This document shows positions 30,576 through 40,619 of a DNA stretch of 64,000 nt, piece by piece. How positions within the stretch are numbered: position 1 is the first letter of the stretch; the number at the start of each line of letters is the position of its first letter. A program made the position numbers and the translations under genes. Source of the DNA: Ceratotherium simum simum (taxonomy: Eukaryota; Chordata; Mammalia; Perissodactyla; Rhinocerotidae); contig NW_004454225.1 of NCBI RefSeq assembly GCF_000283155.1, positions 4,445,768 through 4,509,767 on the forward strand, read 5' to 3'. The notes below the pieces were generated by a model. The model was not told the DNA's origin and did not search any database. It saw only the letters and a program-made list of their open reading frames with translations.

Positions 30576-30780
30576 CTCACAGAGCACTTGCTGGGTGCAG
30601 GGCAGAGAGCCAAGCACCTTGCAGTCCTTACTCATTTAACCTTCACAACAACCCCTCGGGCAGCTATTCCCATAGCCCCATTTTCCAGATGAGGACCTGG
30701 ATGCACAGATTTAAGTAACTTGCCTGATAAGCACAGAACTTGGATTCCATCCCAGTCCACACCTTTAGCCACCTTCTCCC
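30576..30780 (-). repeat. MIR, directly adjacent second copy
   Basis: 'cacagagcacttgctgggtg', 'tcatttaaccttcacaacaa', 'cccattttccagatgaggac', 'taacttgcctgataagcaca' and 'ttggattccatcccagtcca' form a complete second reverse MIR abutting the first. Confidence 0.92.
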
Positions 30781-31199
30781 CGAGTCAGCCTCCTGGTAAG
30801 GGAGAGAGCGGGACTCACAGCCCCCTGGTTTCTATGGCCTGTGCCCCTTCCTCAGTCACTGAGGGGACCTTGGGGACGTGAGGGGCTGGCCTGGGGATGG
30901 GAGGTAGGCACAGTTTGTAAGTGGCTCAGGCCACAGGGAAGAGGAGAAGGAGGAGAGGAATGGAGGGGGGCAGGGGGAGGAGACTGAGGAGGGAGCCACT
31001 CTCCCGGGGCCTGGCAGACCACATTCCGGGCCAGTTGGGGCCCCGTCTGTGCCAGGGAGGATGTGCCCGGCCCCCCTACTGCAGGAAGAACATCAAAGCC
31101 AGTTCCCAGCCAGCCCCGAGGTAGCGTCCTTTGAGGTTTGGCAGAACTGGGGCCATATTTCAGGCTGATACAAAGCAGGCTGCACCCACCTCCTCCCGC
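30781..31199. other. Unique GC-rich sequence, no feature recognised
   Basis: Purine-rich patch at 30935-31000. No repeat was recognised. Confidence 0.45.
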
Positions 31200-31345
31200 C
31201 CGAGATCCTCATCTGGGTTGTCTACTTAATACCCCATTACGGGAGAAAATATACAGCCAGCTCCCGCCGGCCTCAGCTGCCCATTCCTCCCTCGGAAAAG
31301 ATCAAAGCTGCGCTTGATTCCAGCCTAGAAATTCCATACCCAGAA
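31200..31345. promoter_or_regulatory. Candidate conserved element with TCF and TEAD sites
   Basis: Repeat-free, AT-richer island: 'ctacttaataccccattacg', TEAD-type CATTCCT (31282-31288), an exact TCF/LEF site AGATCAAAG (31299-31307), then 'gcgcttgattccagcctaga'. The combination suits a Wnt/Hippo-responsive enhancer. This is inferred only. Confidence 0.42.
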
Positions 31346-31639
31346 CGCGAATGGGAGAGAGGCAGGTGGAGCCCGACCCAGCGGTGAGATGGGGAAGTGA
31401 GGAGGCTGAGCAGGTGCGGGTGGGACCAGCTTCCAGTTGGGTGCGGAGGCGACTGATCAGGAGCCACACATCTCACCCCGGGACCCGATGCCACCTGCCC
31501 CGCACAGCCCTCTCAACTCACCACCCCCTGGCTTACAGAGCCTGTTGTGCTCTGTCCCTGATGCCCCTCGGAGAGCTCCCCCGGCCCCACCACAAGCCCT
31601 GGGAGGCAAGTGACAGCAGCGGATCAATCTGTATCCACT
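31346..31639. other. Unique sequence, no feature recognised
   Basis: GC-rich with no repeat or gene signal. Confidence 0.5.
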
Positions 31640-31828
31640 GTCATCAGTGCTCCACAGCTGCGGGCCTGCTGCGGGCCAGGCCCTGTGCCAGGCAGGCACT
31701 CCGATGAACACAAGTTTTACAGCAACGCTGTGAGTGGGGCAGAATCATCTCGTTTGATAGGTGGGGAAACTGCGGCACAGGAGTTAGGGGACTTGCCCAG
31801 GCTGGTGAGCAGCTGCAGGTGTTGGCTG
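31640..31828 (-). repeat. MIR
   Basis: 'gggccaggccctgtgccagg', 'tagggg' and 'acttgcccaggctggtgagc' flank the core 'ggtggggaaactgcggcaca'. Confidence 0.85.
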
Positions 31829-32739
31829 CCCACTCCTCCATATTGAGGTACTCGACTTCCATTGGGGAACTCCCTCGCTTCGGGGGGGGCCTTGGTGGGA
31901 TGTGAACCAGGTGTCAGTCCCCCCAGAGAAGCTGACAGCCACATCCTATACGGCGGGGGCTGGCACTGGACCCTCCTCCAGGCTGAGGATCAGAGTCCCC
32001 AGCTTACCTGGCCATAGGGTCTACCAGCGGCCCCATGCCCTGAGGTCTGTGTGCCTCCATCGCTTGTGCTCTTTCCAAACAAGGAAATAGCTTCAGAGAG
32101 GCTCAGAGACCCAAATGAGATGCATACCCCATGGGGAGCTCTAGGCACACAGCAGACCCTCTCCCTGGTCACCCAGCGGGGAGGAAGAGCAGGACGTGAT
32201 CTACACACCCTCTGGGTCCCCCCACCAACGCAGTCCCACAAGCACTGAAACACCGGAGCAAATGTCAGCCCAGCTGCTCCAGTGCTGTGTCCCGGACGCT
32301 AAGGCTGCGGGTGAGAATTAATGAGCTGGCTAATTCATACTAGGTAGTGACTGACTCCTTCCTCTTGATGAGGACCATATCCCTCTTCCCCAAAACTGCT
32401 TCTCCTCCTATGTCTCCCTGCCCCCTTCTCGAGAAATGGCTCATTATCTACCTTGGGCCATCCCACCCCCTCCACCTCTAGCATTCTTCCTGGTCTTCCT
32501 ATGTCCCCCTCCCATACACTCTCCACTCTGGCCACCCCATCAGTCTCTCTAAACAACACATCTAACCAAGTCTCTCCCAGCTCCCAGATGGACACCTGAA
32601 GCCCATGTTGTTATCTCCCCAGCAGCCACTTAAGCGCCATCAATGGGATGAATGGAGAGATGAAGGCCCTGTTCCCTGGCACATGTTCCAGATCGAGGAA
32701 TCTCTGTCCCATCCCCCCGACCCCGGCCGATCCTTCCAG
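31829..32739. other. Mostly unique sequence
   Basis: A reverse MIR scrap ('acaaggaaatagcttcagag') lies near 32080, and pyrimidine-rich sequence at 32345-32640 could be diverged L2. Neither is firm. Confidence 0.4.
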
Positions 32740-32955
32740 ACCCTGGCCTCCCCAGACTGCCCATCCTCTTGTCTCCATACCCCTTGGCCTGACAGTGACC
32801 CCTGGCCAGGAGTCATCATGGGTGTGCCGTCTGCCTCTCCATGGCTGGGAGCTCCCTGAGGACCGGATGGGGTCTGCTCCTCATCTACATCTGCGTGTCC
32901 GTCCCCACGGGGGCCGGGCCCTCGGGGGCACTCAACACTGGAAGCCAGGAACAGC
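32740..32955 (+). repeat. Possible L2 3' fragment
   Basis: 'ggctgggagctccctgagga', then 'ccggatggggtctgctcctc', resembles L2 'tgtgagctccctgagggcagggactgtgtct'. Other parts are unrecognisable. Confidence 0.45.
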
Positions 32956-33339
32956 CTCTCAGGACGGACGCTGGAGGCACCAGCAGCCCTACGCTCATTC
33001 CACTGGAAATCAGACACAGATGCAGGGGTGCCCCTAGGGGCTCAGAGACGTCTGTCCCTCGTTGTCCACTGAAGGCTGACCCTGACAGATCCCCACCCCC
33101 ACCTCCCCTCCCCACTGGGGACCAAGCAGCAAGCACTGGACGAACCAAGCAATTTTCCAGACCTAGCGAGGCTCGGCAAGCCAATGTGAACACTGAATAA
33201 ACCTCTGGCCTTTGCGAGGGGGCACAGCAAACCGTGTGAGCCCGGTGGCTGCCGCGGCCCCAGGGCCACCCCCCACCTTGAGCCGAGAGTGCGGCTGGCC
33301 CGGAGATGCCGCGCACGGCTGCCAATTCCCCAGCTCAGC
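32956..33339. other. Unique GC-rich sequence
   Basis: CpG density rises near 33225-33320. No repeat or exon was recognised. Confidence 0.45.
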
Positions 33340-33475
33340 AGAAAGCCTCCATTTTGCAGGGAGAAATTAATGAAAGGGAGAAGCCTGGGAAATTACGAGT
33401 TGCCACCTGCAATTTCTCCTTCCAAGGAAAGTGGCGCGAGGCCTGATTAAAGCAACAGCCGCCCTGCCAGGCTGG
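33340..33475. promoter_or_regulatory. Candidate conserved element with a 9-bp inverted repeat
   Basis: GGAGAAATT (33360-33368) and AATTTCTCC (33411-33419) form a perfect 9-bp inverted repeat with 42 bp between. Between them are 'aattaatgaaaggg', 'gaaattacgag' and an E-box CACCTG (33404-33409). The segment is repeat-free and AT-rich against GC-rich flanks. Confidence 0.4.
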
Positions 33476-33814
33476 GCTGGCAGCTGAGGACCTCATCCGC
33501 CTGCTAGGAGGCAGGTGGGAAGTAATGGGCGGGGGCCTGCTAGCGGACCCAGAGGCTTAAGTGGCCCCTCCCAGGGACCTCTGAACTGGGGAAATCTCCA
33601 GCTGAGAGAAACCTTGCCCCCACTACTGTGTATCACCAGGCGGTCAGTGGGCCTCTGCTGTGACCCACGGAGCCCCAGGAACTAAAAAGCATGAGGCTCT
33701 CCCAACTCCCTCCACTCCCTCCCCCACCCAGGTGCTGAGCTCCTGGTAAGTTGGTGGAAGAATTAGGGAAGCGGCGCTGATGGGGGTCCACCCATGCCTG
33801 GGGCTGGGCTGGGT
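33476..33814. other. Unique sequence, no feature recognised
   Basis: GC-rich with no repeat or gene signal. Confidence 0.5.
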
Positions 33815-33955
33815 GCCTTCACCTAGTGAGTCTCCAACACCACGGGGATGGAGCAGCTGTGACCACTTCACAGACCAGGAAATGGAGGCTCAGAAAGCAA
33901 CCCTCGTCCCAGGCTAATGACGAGGGACAGCCAGGGCTGGGTGCCAACCCAAGCC
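33815..33955 (-). repeat. MIR fragment
   Basis: 'tcacagaccaggaaatggag', then 'gctcagaaagcaaccctcgt', is the core. The head is 'ctgggtgccaacccaagcca'. Confidence 0.78.
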
Positions 33956-34659
33956 ATTTGGTGGCAACAGTGGGGCTCTGGTGACAGCACAGGGTTGCCC
34001 CTGCGATGAGCCGAGGCAGGACAGTCACACTGGACATCCACCCCAGCAGGCCCGACTTGCACCTGACCAGTGGCACGGAGTCATGAAATCACGGCCATCC
34101 TCCCCCCTGGATGGTGAGGGCAGACCCTGGCATGCTTACCAGCCCAGCTTCTCCTTCCGCCATCAAGCTGAGTTCCCCGATTCACAGCCTGCTTTCTGTA
34201 TCCAGGGCTGGGGCAGTGGACAGCTGGGAGTGTGACTTTGGAGCCACTGCTCTGGGTCCCACGGCCCCACCTAATCTGACAGGAGCCAGACCATTTCTCC
34301 CTTCCAATAGCCCACAGATCTGCAGCTCCCTCAGATCTCAGCCCTCACCAGGATGGGAATTCAGACTAAGGTGTGAATGACTGATACCAGCTTCATATCT
34401 CCTCCTCTAGGGTTTATGCATTCTGAGGCACTAAACTTGACTTCCCAAACTACAAGGATGGCGATTCACAGGGGTAGGAGCTGAATGAAGAGCGCCTTGG
34501 AATGAGAATCCAGAAGCCCCAACCCTGGCACCAAGCATCAACCACAATGGAATGCAACCACCTGAGGAAGACCAGGCCTCCTGTGCCAGCTCATCCTCCT
34601 TTAGCTGTGCCTCTTAAGGTAGGCCCGATGGCCTCTCTGAGCCTCGGTCTCCTCTCACT
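33956..34659. other. Unique sequence, no feature recognised
   Basis: About 700 bp. Slightly AT-richer at 34375-34460. No repeat family was recognised. Confidence 0.45.
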
Positions 34660-34722
34660 CTCCCCTCCCCAGCTGTGTGACCCCAGGAAAGTCCCTCAGC
34701 CTCCCTGGGCTCCGGCTTGGAG
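34660..34722 (+). repeat. MIR scrap
   Basis: 'cagctgtgtgaccccaggaa', then 'agtccctcagcctccctggg', is the MIR core start. Confidence 0.7.
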
Positions 34723-34789
34723 GGCCGGGAGGTAGCCAGCGGTGTGGCATCCTTCGGAAGGCAAACTCTGAGGCACCGCTATCTCCCAG

Positions 34790-34950
34790 CTCTGCGGCCC
34801 TGGCCGTATATTATTATAATGGCCTTGGCCAATAGGGGCGCAGGCTATTAGAATGAGTTAAGACCAGATTAATCTGCTTAAAAAAATATGCCTGGTTTTT
34901 ACGCTGTGCATTCCCTCCTAACAACTCAGGCTCCTTCCAGGCCATTATCT
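34790..34950. promoter_or_regulatory. Candidate conserved element with a bicoid-class palindrome
   Basis: AT-rich, repeat-free island: 'ccgtatattattataatggc', a CCAAT box (34829-34833) within 'cttggccaataggggcgcag', the palindrome AGATTAATCT (34866-34875), and 'cttaaaaaaatatgcctggt'. It shares the GATTAATC octamer with the island at 18313-18320. Confidence 0.45.
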
Positions 34951-34954
34951 CGTT

Positions 34955-35210
34955 TTATCGTTAATTCAATTCCATAAACATGTATTAAGTGTCTATTATG
35001 TGTAGAGCCCTGGTCTGGTGGCTGGGATGGGGTGAGGAGGCTGGGGGGCAGCCTCAAGCCCCAAGGTGCCTACAGTCAGGCAGGGAACCCACCTGACCCT
35101 CAGACCTCACCACTGGACAGGAAGCAAGCAAGCCAGAGCTCAAAGGGAGACGCTCACCAGCCCGGAGGATTTGGGGGTGCTTCCTGAAGGAGGGGGCCCC
35201 TGAAAACTGG
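34955..35210 (-). repeat. L2 3' fragment
   Basis: 'attcaattccataaacatgt', 'attaagtgtctattatgtgt', 'gtgcctacagtcaggcaggg' and 'gtgcttcctgaaggaggggg' match reverse L2. Confidence 0.85.
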
Positions 35211-35224
35211 GTTGGAGACAGTAA

Positions 35225-35440
35225 CATGTGACATGGACAGAGGGCCTACTATGTGCCAGATATTGTTCTCAGCACTTTACACACAGGGACTCAATTCTAC
35301 CAACAACCCAGGGGTGGGCACTAATGTCACCCCCATTTTACAGACGAAGAAACAGAGGTTCAGAGAGGTGATTCGGAGATCCCAGAGCTGGTAAGGGTGA
35401 AGCCATGAAATCCAATCGCAGAGCCTGGGCTTCAACCTCC
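35225..35440 (-). repeat. MIR, full length
   Basis: 'agggcctactatgtgccaga', 'tattgttctcagcactttac', 'cccccattttacagacgaag', 'aggttcagagaggtgattcg' and 'atccaatcgcagagcctggg' are present. Confidence 0.93.
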
Positions 35441-35444
35441 GTGG

Positions 35445-35532
35445 AGGGTCCCCAGTGCCTAGAAGGGTGCTGAGGAGGAAGGTGGGCATGAAGCACCTGG
35501 GAATGAATGAATGAGGGAATGAAGGAATGAAC
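35445..35532 (+). repeat. L2 3' tail with GAAT repeat
   Basis: 'gtccccagtgcctagaaggg', then GAAT units at 35501-35532, is the typical L2 end. Confidence 0.75.
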
Positions 35533-35664
35533 ACTGAGCCTCTGCCACATGCCAGAACTGAGTGTGGTCATGCCGAGTGGGGCCTCGCAGGATGCTTGGA
35601 TTTTGGCAAGCAGAGATGAGGCGGGGCTGGGGGAGAGGATCCCCTGGGCAGGGCTGCTGGGGCA

Positions 35665-35830
35665 GGAGCAGGACTGTGGAGTCAGCCAGACCTGGGTCCA
35701 AACCCTGGCGCCAGCTCACTGGCTGGGTGATCCCATGCTGTTACTTACCCTCTCTGAGCTCCAGTTTCCATCTCTGGGAAAATGGGGTGGTCACAGCTGT
35801 CTTGCTGGGTGGAGGTGAGGAGGAAATGGG
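35665..35830 (+). repeat. MIR
   Basis: 'gactgtggagtcagccagac', 'ctgggtccaaaccctggcgc', 'gttacttaccctctctgagc' and 'ccatctctgggaaaatgggg' cover head and core. Confidence 0.92.
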
Positions 35831-36449
35831 CTGGGACTGCCCATGCGCACCCAGGTGGACATGGGCCTGGTGGGGAGGGCTGATGGGACACACTGGAGAG
35901 ACCAGCGGGCCAGACCACTGGCCCAGGAGGTCATGTGAGAAGCACGGATTGTGGGCCTCAGAGAGGTGGCCCACGGCTGGACTGGGAGAGACAGGTGGCA
36001 CAAGCTCATTCTGTAGACGAGACGACAGGTAACAGAGGGCCCAGCCCACCCTGTGCGACAGCCACTGGGCTCGTCCTCACATTCCTCCCCAAGGATGTGC
36101 AGACAGCAAACGCTCCCCAGGGTGCCCACCCACCCTGTCAGCCTGGAGGGAACAGGGTGGAGACTGAAAGAGCAGAAACAAGGGACTCCAGAGCCTGGAA
36201 GCTGCCAGAAACCAGAGCCCACAGTGGCCACATGCCAGGACCACAGCAACAGACCACATGCCAGGAGCCTCAATCCATCACCCAGGCCCCCAGTGGTCGC
36301 CCACATCCTGGGCCTCCCCGCCCTGTCCTGGCCCACCTCCCCAGCCTCCTGCCTTCCCACCCCCAGCAGCCCCCCAGCTCCTGGGCCTTCCGGCGCCCCC
36401 ACACCTCCTGCACACACCTAACTGTACCCGCCCCCTCCACACCTTTGCC
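35831..36449. other. Unique sequence, no feature recognised
   Basis: About 620 bp. A minus-strand 208-residue frame (35791-36417) overlaps MIR sequence and is not credible as a gene. Confidence 0.5.
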
Positions 36450-36578
36450 TGCATAGTCCCAATGCCTGCAGCCCTTCTGGTTCCCTCTCTGCCTGGAAAA
36501 ACGTGCATCCTCCCTTCTCGTCTCAGCTCAGACATTTTTTCCTCTGTGAAACCCTCTCTGTGACCCCTCCCCTGCCCC
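36450..36578 (+). repeat. L2 3' fragment
   Basis: 'ggttccctctctgcctggaa', 'ctcgtctcagctcagacatt' and 'ctgtgaaaccctctctgtga' match L2. Confidence 0.82.
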
Positions 36579-36639
36579 ACCGACAGGGGAGGGGGCTCCT
36601 CTACATCCCACAGCCCTTCACACGCCCCTTGATGGAGGC

Positions 36640-36872
36640 AGAGCAGCAAGTGACGAGGAATGCAGCTATGAGGTCAAGCCCAGCTTCTCATGAACTAGCT
36701 GCAAGTGACGTCACCTCTCTGAGCCCTGCTGTTCTCATCTGTAACATGGGGTAACACGGGCACCTCACAGCGTGTGGTGAGGATAAAATCAGAAAATGTA
36801 ACAAAACTGCTGGGAACAGTGCCTGCCTTTTATCAGCACTATCACCATCAGGATGCTGTGAGGCTGCTGTCC
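36640..36872 (+). repeat. MIR, nearly full length
   Basis: 'tgaactagctgcaagtgacg', 'tcacctctctgagccctgct', 'ctcatctgtaacatggggta' and 'tgctgggaacagtgcctgcc' are in order. Confidence 0.9.
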
Positions 36873-36884
36873 GTAGGGCTAACT

Positions 36885-36985
36885 CCACACTGATCCTGAT
36901 CTCCATCCCTCCCAGCCCTGTCTCCCCACTGCCCTGCACAGAGCCTGGTGCCCAGCAGCTGCTGAATTGGATGGCAGAACAACCA
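36885..36985 (+). repeat. L2 3' tail
   Basis: 'gccctgcacagagcctggtg', then 'cccagcagctgctgaattgg', resembles the L2 terminus. Confidence 0.6.
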
Positions 36986-36999
36986 CCTCTGCCTGAGGC

Positions 37000-37190
37000 A
37001 GCCAGGAGGGCTTCATGGAAAAGGTGGTACCTACTAAGGTTTTGAAGGACACATAGGAGTTCACTAAGTAAAGGGAGCAGATAAGGAGGAAACTCCAGGC
37101 AGAGGGAATTGTTTCGGTTGGACCCTGCAGGCCTCAAATGCCATACTGAGGGGTCTGGACTTTGTCCTAGTGGCAGTGGGAAACAAACTT
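37000..37190 (-). repeat. L2 fragment
   Basis: 'caggagggcttcatggaaaa', 'actaaggttttgaaggacac', 'aactccaggcagagggaatt' and 'tctggactttgtcctagtgg' are reverse L2 landmarks. Confidence 0.88.
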
Positions 37191-37217
37191 TTTAATTAGG
37201 GGCAATGACAGTCATGT

Positions 37218-37640
37218 GATATTCACTCATCAAACATTTGCTGAGGGCCTACTACGTACCAGGTACTGGGGATACAGTGGGAAACAAGATGAATGTGGTC
37301 CTGGGGCCATAGAGCCAATGTTCCAGTCAGGGAGACAGACAGTAACAGAGAATCTCATAAATAATTCACGGATTCCAGCTGTCGGGAGGTTCAACAGGAG
37401 GGGTAAGGGGCTGAGACCGTCGACAATAACAGGAATGCAGCCTGTGCGTGTGGGAGCTCTGAGGAAGTGGTGTTTCAGCCAGACCTTAACAACAGGCTGC
37501 AGCAGAGAGAGGAGGGGGCAGAGCATGAAGAGAACATTCCTGGCAGAGTGAACAGCACGGGCAAAGCCCCGGGGAGGGAAGGAATGTGGCCTGTGGAAGT
37601 GGCAGCCGGCGTGGCTGGAACATGAGGCTGGGGGACCAGC
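37218..37640 (-). repeat. L2 3' end, long fragment
   Basis: 'ttcactcatcaaacatttgc', 'tgagggcctactacgtacca', 'ggtactggggatacagtggg', 'ttcctggcagagtgaacagc' and 'acgggcaaagccccggggag' are collinear with reverse L2. It is the second same-strand L2 in a row. Confidence 0.92.
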
Positions 37641-37904
37641 ATGGCAACGCAGTGCAGAGGGCAGGTCCCGTGGGCCGAATGTTATCCCCCGGGCCATGGG
37701 TGGCCAGGCCAGGAGCCTGAGAAGGGAAGGCCACCGGGTCCTGGGCACACTTCAAATTCCTGGACAAGGAGCAATGCATCAGCCCCACAGGTAGATTTGT
37801 GGTTCAAGACGACCACACGAGTGCCCAGGAGAGGCCAGGACCCCCACACAGCCCGCCCCCACCCGCTCTCCTCCCCTGCGGAGCGGCCCCAGGCAGATTG
37901 ATGA

Positions 37905-38085
37905 GGTGGGCACCCCATCCGTCTTGAGTTTAGCTCAGCTTCTGGTTGCGTCTTGGGTGACACCAGTTCATCGATACCTGAGAAAATACGGCCTGGAGGG
38001 TGGGCCAATTAGGAGCCGCACCGCGGGCTCAGGGCCAGCGGAGCAGCGTCTCTGGATCGCTCTCCTCGGGAGACGGATACGTGAG
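37905..38085. promoter_or_regulatory. Candidate conserved element with ATCGAT and CCAATTAG
   Basis: Repeat-free island with ATCGAT (37970-37975, CUX/ONECUT-like) and CCAATTAG (38005-38012), in which a CCAAT box overlaps a homeodomain core. CpG-containing sequence continues to 38085. Frames crossing it are chance. Confidence 0.38.
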
Positions 38086-38344
38086 TGTGGGAGGCGGGCA
38101 TGTGGGTGTCAGGCCACTGTGCTGCTCATTCACTCCTGCTCACCAGCTCCCCACACAGCAGGCTCCAAGCAGGGGCCCAGCAGGGCAGGCCACAGGACAT
38201 GTGGCCAGGGAGGCAGAAGGGAGCTGCCTGAATGCTCATGTCCTGGCACCAGGACCAGGCCCAAGACCCACCCCCATGCAGGTGGGTCGTGTGTCATAAG
38301 AGGGAGTGCTCTGCCTCTAACACACCCTCCCTCGAGGGCCATGG
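38086..38344. other. Unique sequence
   Basis: No repeat or gene signal. It forms the middle of the 327-residue chance frame 37906-38889. Confidence 0.5.
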
Positions 38345-38442
38345 GTGAGGCCGTTGGCCTCTCTATGCCTCAGTTTCCTCATCAGAGAAATGGGGACACT
38401 TCTGCCTCAGAGGGTGGTTGCAAGGCTCAGACCAGATTCTGG
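38345..38442 (+). repeat. MIR fragment
   Basis: 'ttggcctctctatgcctcag', then 'tttcctcatcagagaaatgg', is the core, followed by 'cagagggtggttgcaaggct'. Confidence 0.85.
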
Positions 38443-38589
38443 AGGGACTGCCTTTCATCAAGCGCAAAAGGCCAAAGGATCAGGCCCTCCTTCCGCAGAG
38501 TGAGCCCAGAGGGGCTGCCTTTGGGGCCCTGCCAGTATTACAACCACGTTTTGGGAAGGAGTGAGGTGCAGCCAAAGGGCACAGATGGG

Positions 38590-38685
38590 AGCCACACAGA
38601 CCAGTCCTGGCCTCATCCCCTTCCAGCTGGGGGCCTCAGTCCCTTCCCCTCCAAAATAGGAATAAAAACACCTTCAGCCCAGGGC
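38590..38685 (+). repeat. MIR fragment, diverged
   Basis: 'ggggcctcagtcccttcccc', then 'tccaaaataggaataaaaac', is a deleted MIR core. Confidence 0.65.
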
Positions 38686-38869
38686 TGTGTGTCCATAAAC
38701 ACAAGAATCCCAGGCCCTCTGCAGGCGCACAGAACCTGCCACTTGTCCTCTGACTCTGCCCCTTTTCCCTGTTTCTCCTGCAAACCCATGGGCCAGAGCC
38801 CTGTACAGTCAAGACAGCCTTTGCCCCCCAGGCAGATGGGTTACCCAGAAACTGGGACTCAAGAGATTC

Positions 38870-39175
38870 CTTCCTGGAGGAGGTGCTGAGACTCCAGGGG
38901 CTTGCATTTTAGAAAAGGAACGTTGAGAGGGCAATAATTATGCTAAACAAATGAACCACTAATGGTAGAATTCCAGGCAACAGGCAGAGGAGGAAGACAT
39001 TAAGGGTGGGGAACGGTCCTTCCTAGGACTTTGAAATCACCTTACAGAGATGGGCAGTATTTGTAGAGTATGCACTATATTGCTGGCATTATCCCAGGCA
39101 CAGGGGCCACAGAGAAAACAGAGGATCTCCTAGGAGGTGCCCATCACGAGTGAATGAATGAGCAAGCGAGGGGAT
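38870..39175 (-). repeat. L2 fragment, diverged
   Basis: 'attccttcctggaggaggtg', 'gaattccaggcaacaggcag', then 'cattatcccaggcacagggg', fits two pieces of reverse L2 in disturbed order. A short 'gtgaatgaatgag' run ends it. Confidence 0.6.
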
Positions 39176-39629
39176 CAGAGCATCAAGGACTCCACCACTG
39201 GCTGTTCCCACTGCTCAGGAGGCCGCCTGCTGGCACACATGCAGCCACAGCCCTGCCTGGTCCAGCCCAGCCTCTGCTGAGAAAGGGATCCTCATGGCAC
39301 AGAAGAGATGGGCTCCCCGACTGGACTTGACCTTATTAATGGGGGTCTGATAAAACCAGGCCAGGTGGGGCCCCAGGCCTAGAACAATCCATGAAGGGAG
39401 CTGCAGAGGTGGGTGCAGGGTACCACGGGTTGTGGGAGCTTCAATTCTGGAATCCACACTCCCTGCCCTGGCAAACAGCTGTCAGGACCAAGGCCCAAGA
39501 CGACGGCCCATGTTCACGCCCACGACCTTCCTCACTGCCCATTGCCCAGTGTGTGGTATGTCCAGTGGAGACAGACTGACCCACGGCTACCCCAGCCCAG
39601 CCACCCCAACATTGTGAGGCCCCGGTCAC
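39176..39629. other. Unique sequence, no feature recognised
   Basis: About 450 bp without a recognisable repeat, CpG cluster or coding pattern. Confidence 0.5.
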
Positions 39630-39690
39630 CTCCCACCCCTACTCTGAGCCTCGGGCTCCTCATCTGAAAGCTGGGAATGGCCCACTCTGC
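39630..39690 (+). repeat. MIR scrap
   Basis: 'actctgagcctcgggctcct', then 'catctgaaagctgggaatgg', is the MIR core only. Confidence 0.7.
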
Positions 39691-40014
39691 CACGAAGAGC
39701 CAGGAGGCAGCAGATCCCAGAAGCTCATAGAGCATCTCTCCCCATCCCAGCATCTGAGCAGTGGGTGAGGGCATGGGGTGCCCAGCCCCTGGCCTCCAAC
39801 CTCCCCATGCCCACACCCCGCATACCCAATGCCCAGGCCTCAGGGCCCACGTCCACACAGCTCAAGGGAAAGACTCCCAGAGAAGGACAGGGATTCCTGG
39901 GCCGCTGGCCTGAGTGCTGGCGTGGTTCATCGTCCCCCGTCCAGGAATGTTCAGCACAACCAGGTTCTTGCAACCTTCCCAGCTCAGGGTCCCCTGTCTG
40001 GCTCACACCACCAC
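39691..40014. other. Unique sequence, no feature recognised
   Basis: C-rich, with no repeat recognised. Confidence 0.5.
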
Positions 40015-40165
40015 ACAGGGACAAGCCTCTCAACTCCTCTGGGCCTCAGCTTCCCCCTTGGGAGGGCAGGAGATGATACCCACCTGTGGCTGGTGTCGTG
40101 TAATGTGTCCAGAGCATCTTGAGTGCCCAGCACTTAGCAGGTGGCTGCTGGGGTGTGAGCAGACT
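40015..40165 (+). repeat. MIR
   Basis: 'tctcaactcctctgggcctc', 'gatacccacctgtggctggt' and 'cttgagtgcccagcacttag' give core and tail. Confidence 0.82.
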
Positions 40166-40359
40166 CCCTGGTGCATGGGAGGACTTCAACCCCAATGCTG
40201 CTGACCCCACGGGGCTGACAGTGGGCAGCCAACGGGTGAGGTTACCAAAGGCCTCTGAGCCCGAGGTGGCCTGGAATCTCCCAGCCCAATATGGCGTCCT
40301 CTCTCCACGTCAGGAAGACCCTGCAGCTGCGAGCAGAGCTCTGCCCAGCCTGTTCCCTC

Positions 40360-40525
40360 CTCACCCCTCTAGGCCTCATTCACGCTGCACCTGCCTCCTG
40401 GAAGGCCCCTCCTCATATCTAACTCCAAAATCTTGCTCCCCATCGTGCTTACCCACCACCACCTCCCCCAGGGCTTTCCCTGATCATCTGCCAGAACCCA
40501 CCATGCTTCCTCTGGACGCCTCCAG
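40360..40525 (+). repeat. Probable L2 fragment
   Basis: 'gcctcctggaaggcccctcc', then 'cagggctttccctgatcatc', is L2-like but diverged. Confidence 0.5.
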
Positions 40526-40619
40526 GGCTCTGTTAGGACCCTGGCTCTAATCCCGGATAACTCCCAGGAACCCGGGATTCACTGCAGCCTGGACAGAATT
40601 CTGATCTGTGAACACGGCA

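Noticed and set aside
12253..34895. Shared 11-mer AATATGCCTGG in two candidate elements (12253-12263 and 34885-34895)
   Set aside because: Very many 11-mers are expected to recur by chance in 64 kb, so this is not evidence of a relationship.
37906..38889. Longest plus-strand frame, 327 residues
   Set aside because: It runs through a candidate non-coding element and two MIR fragments in the sense orientation, has no recognisable domain and shows no splice structure.
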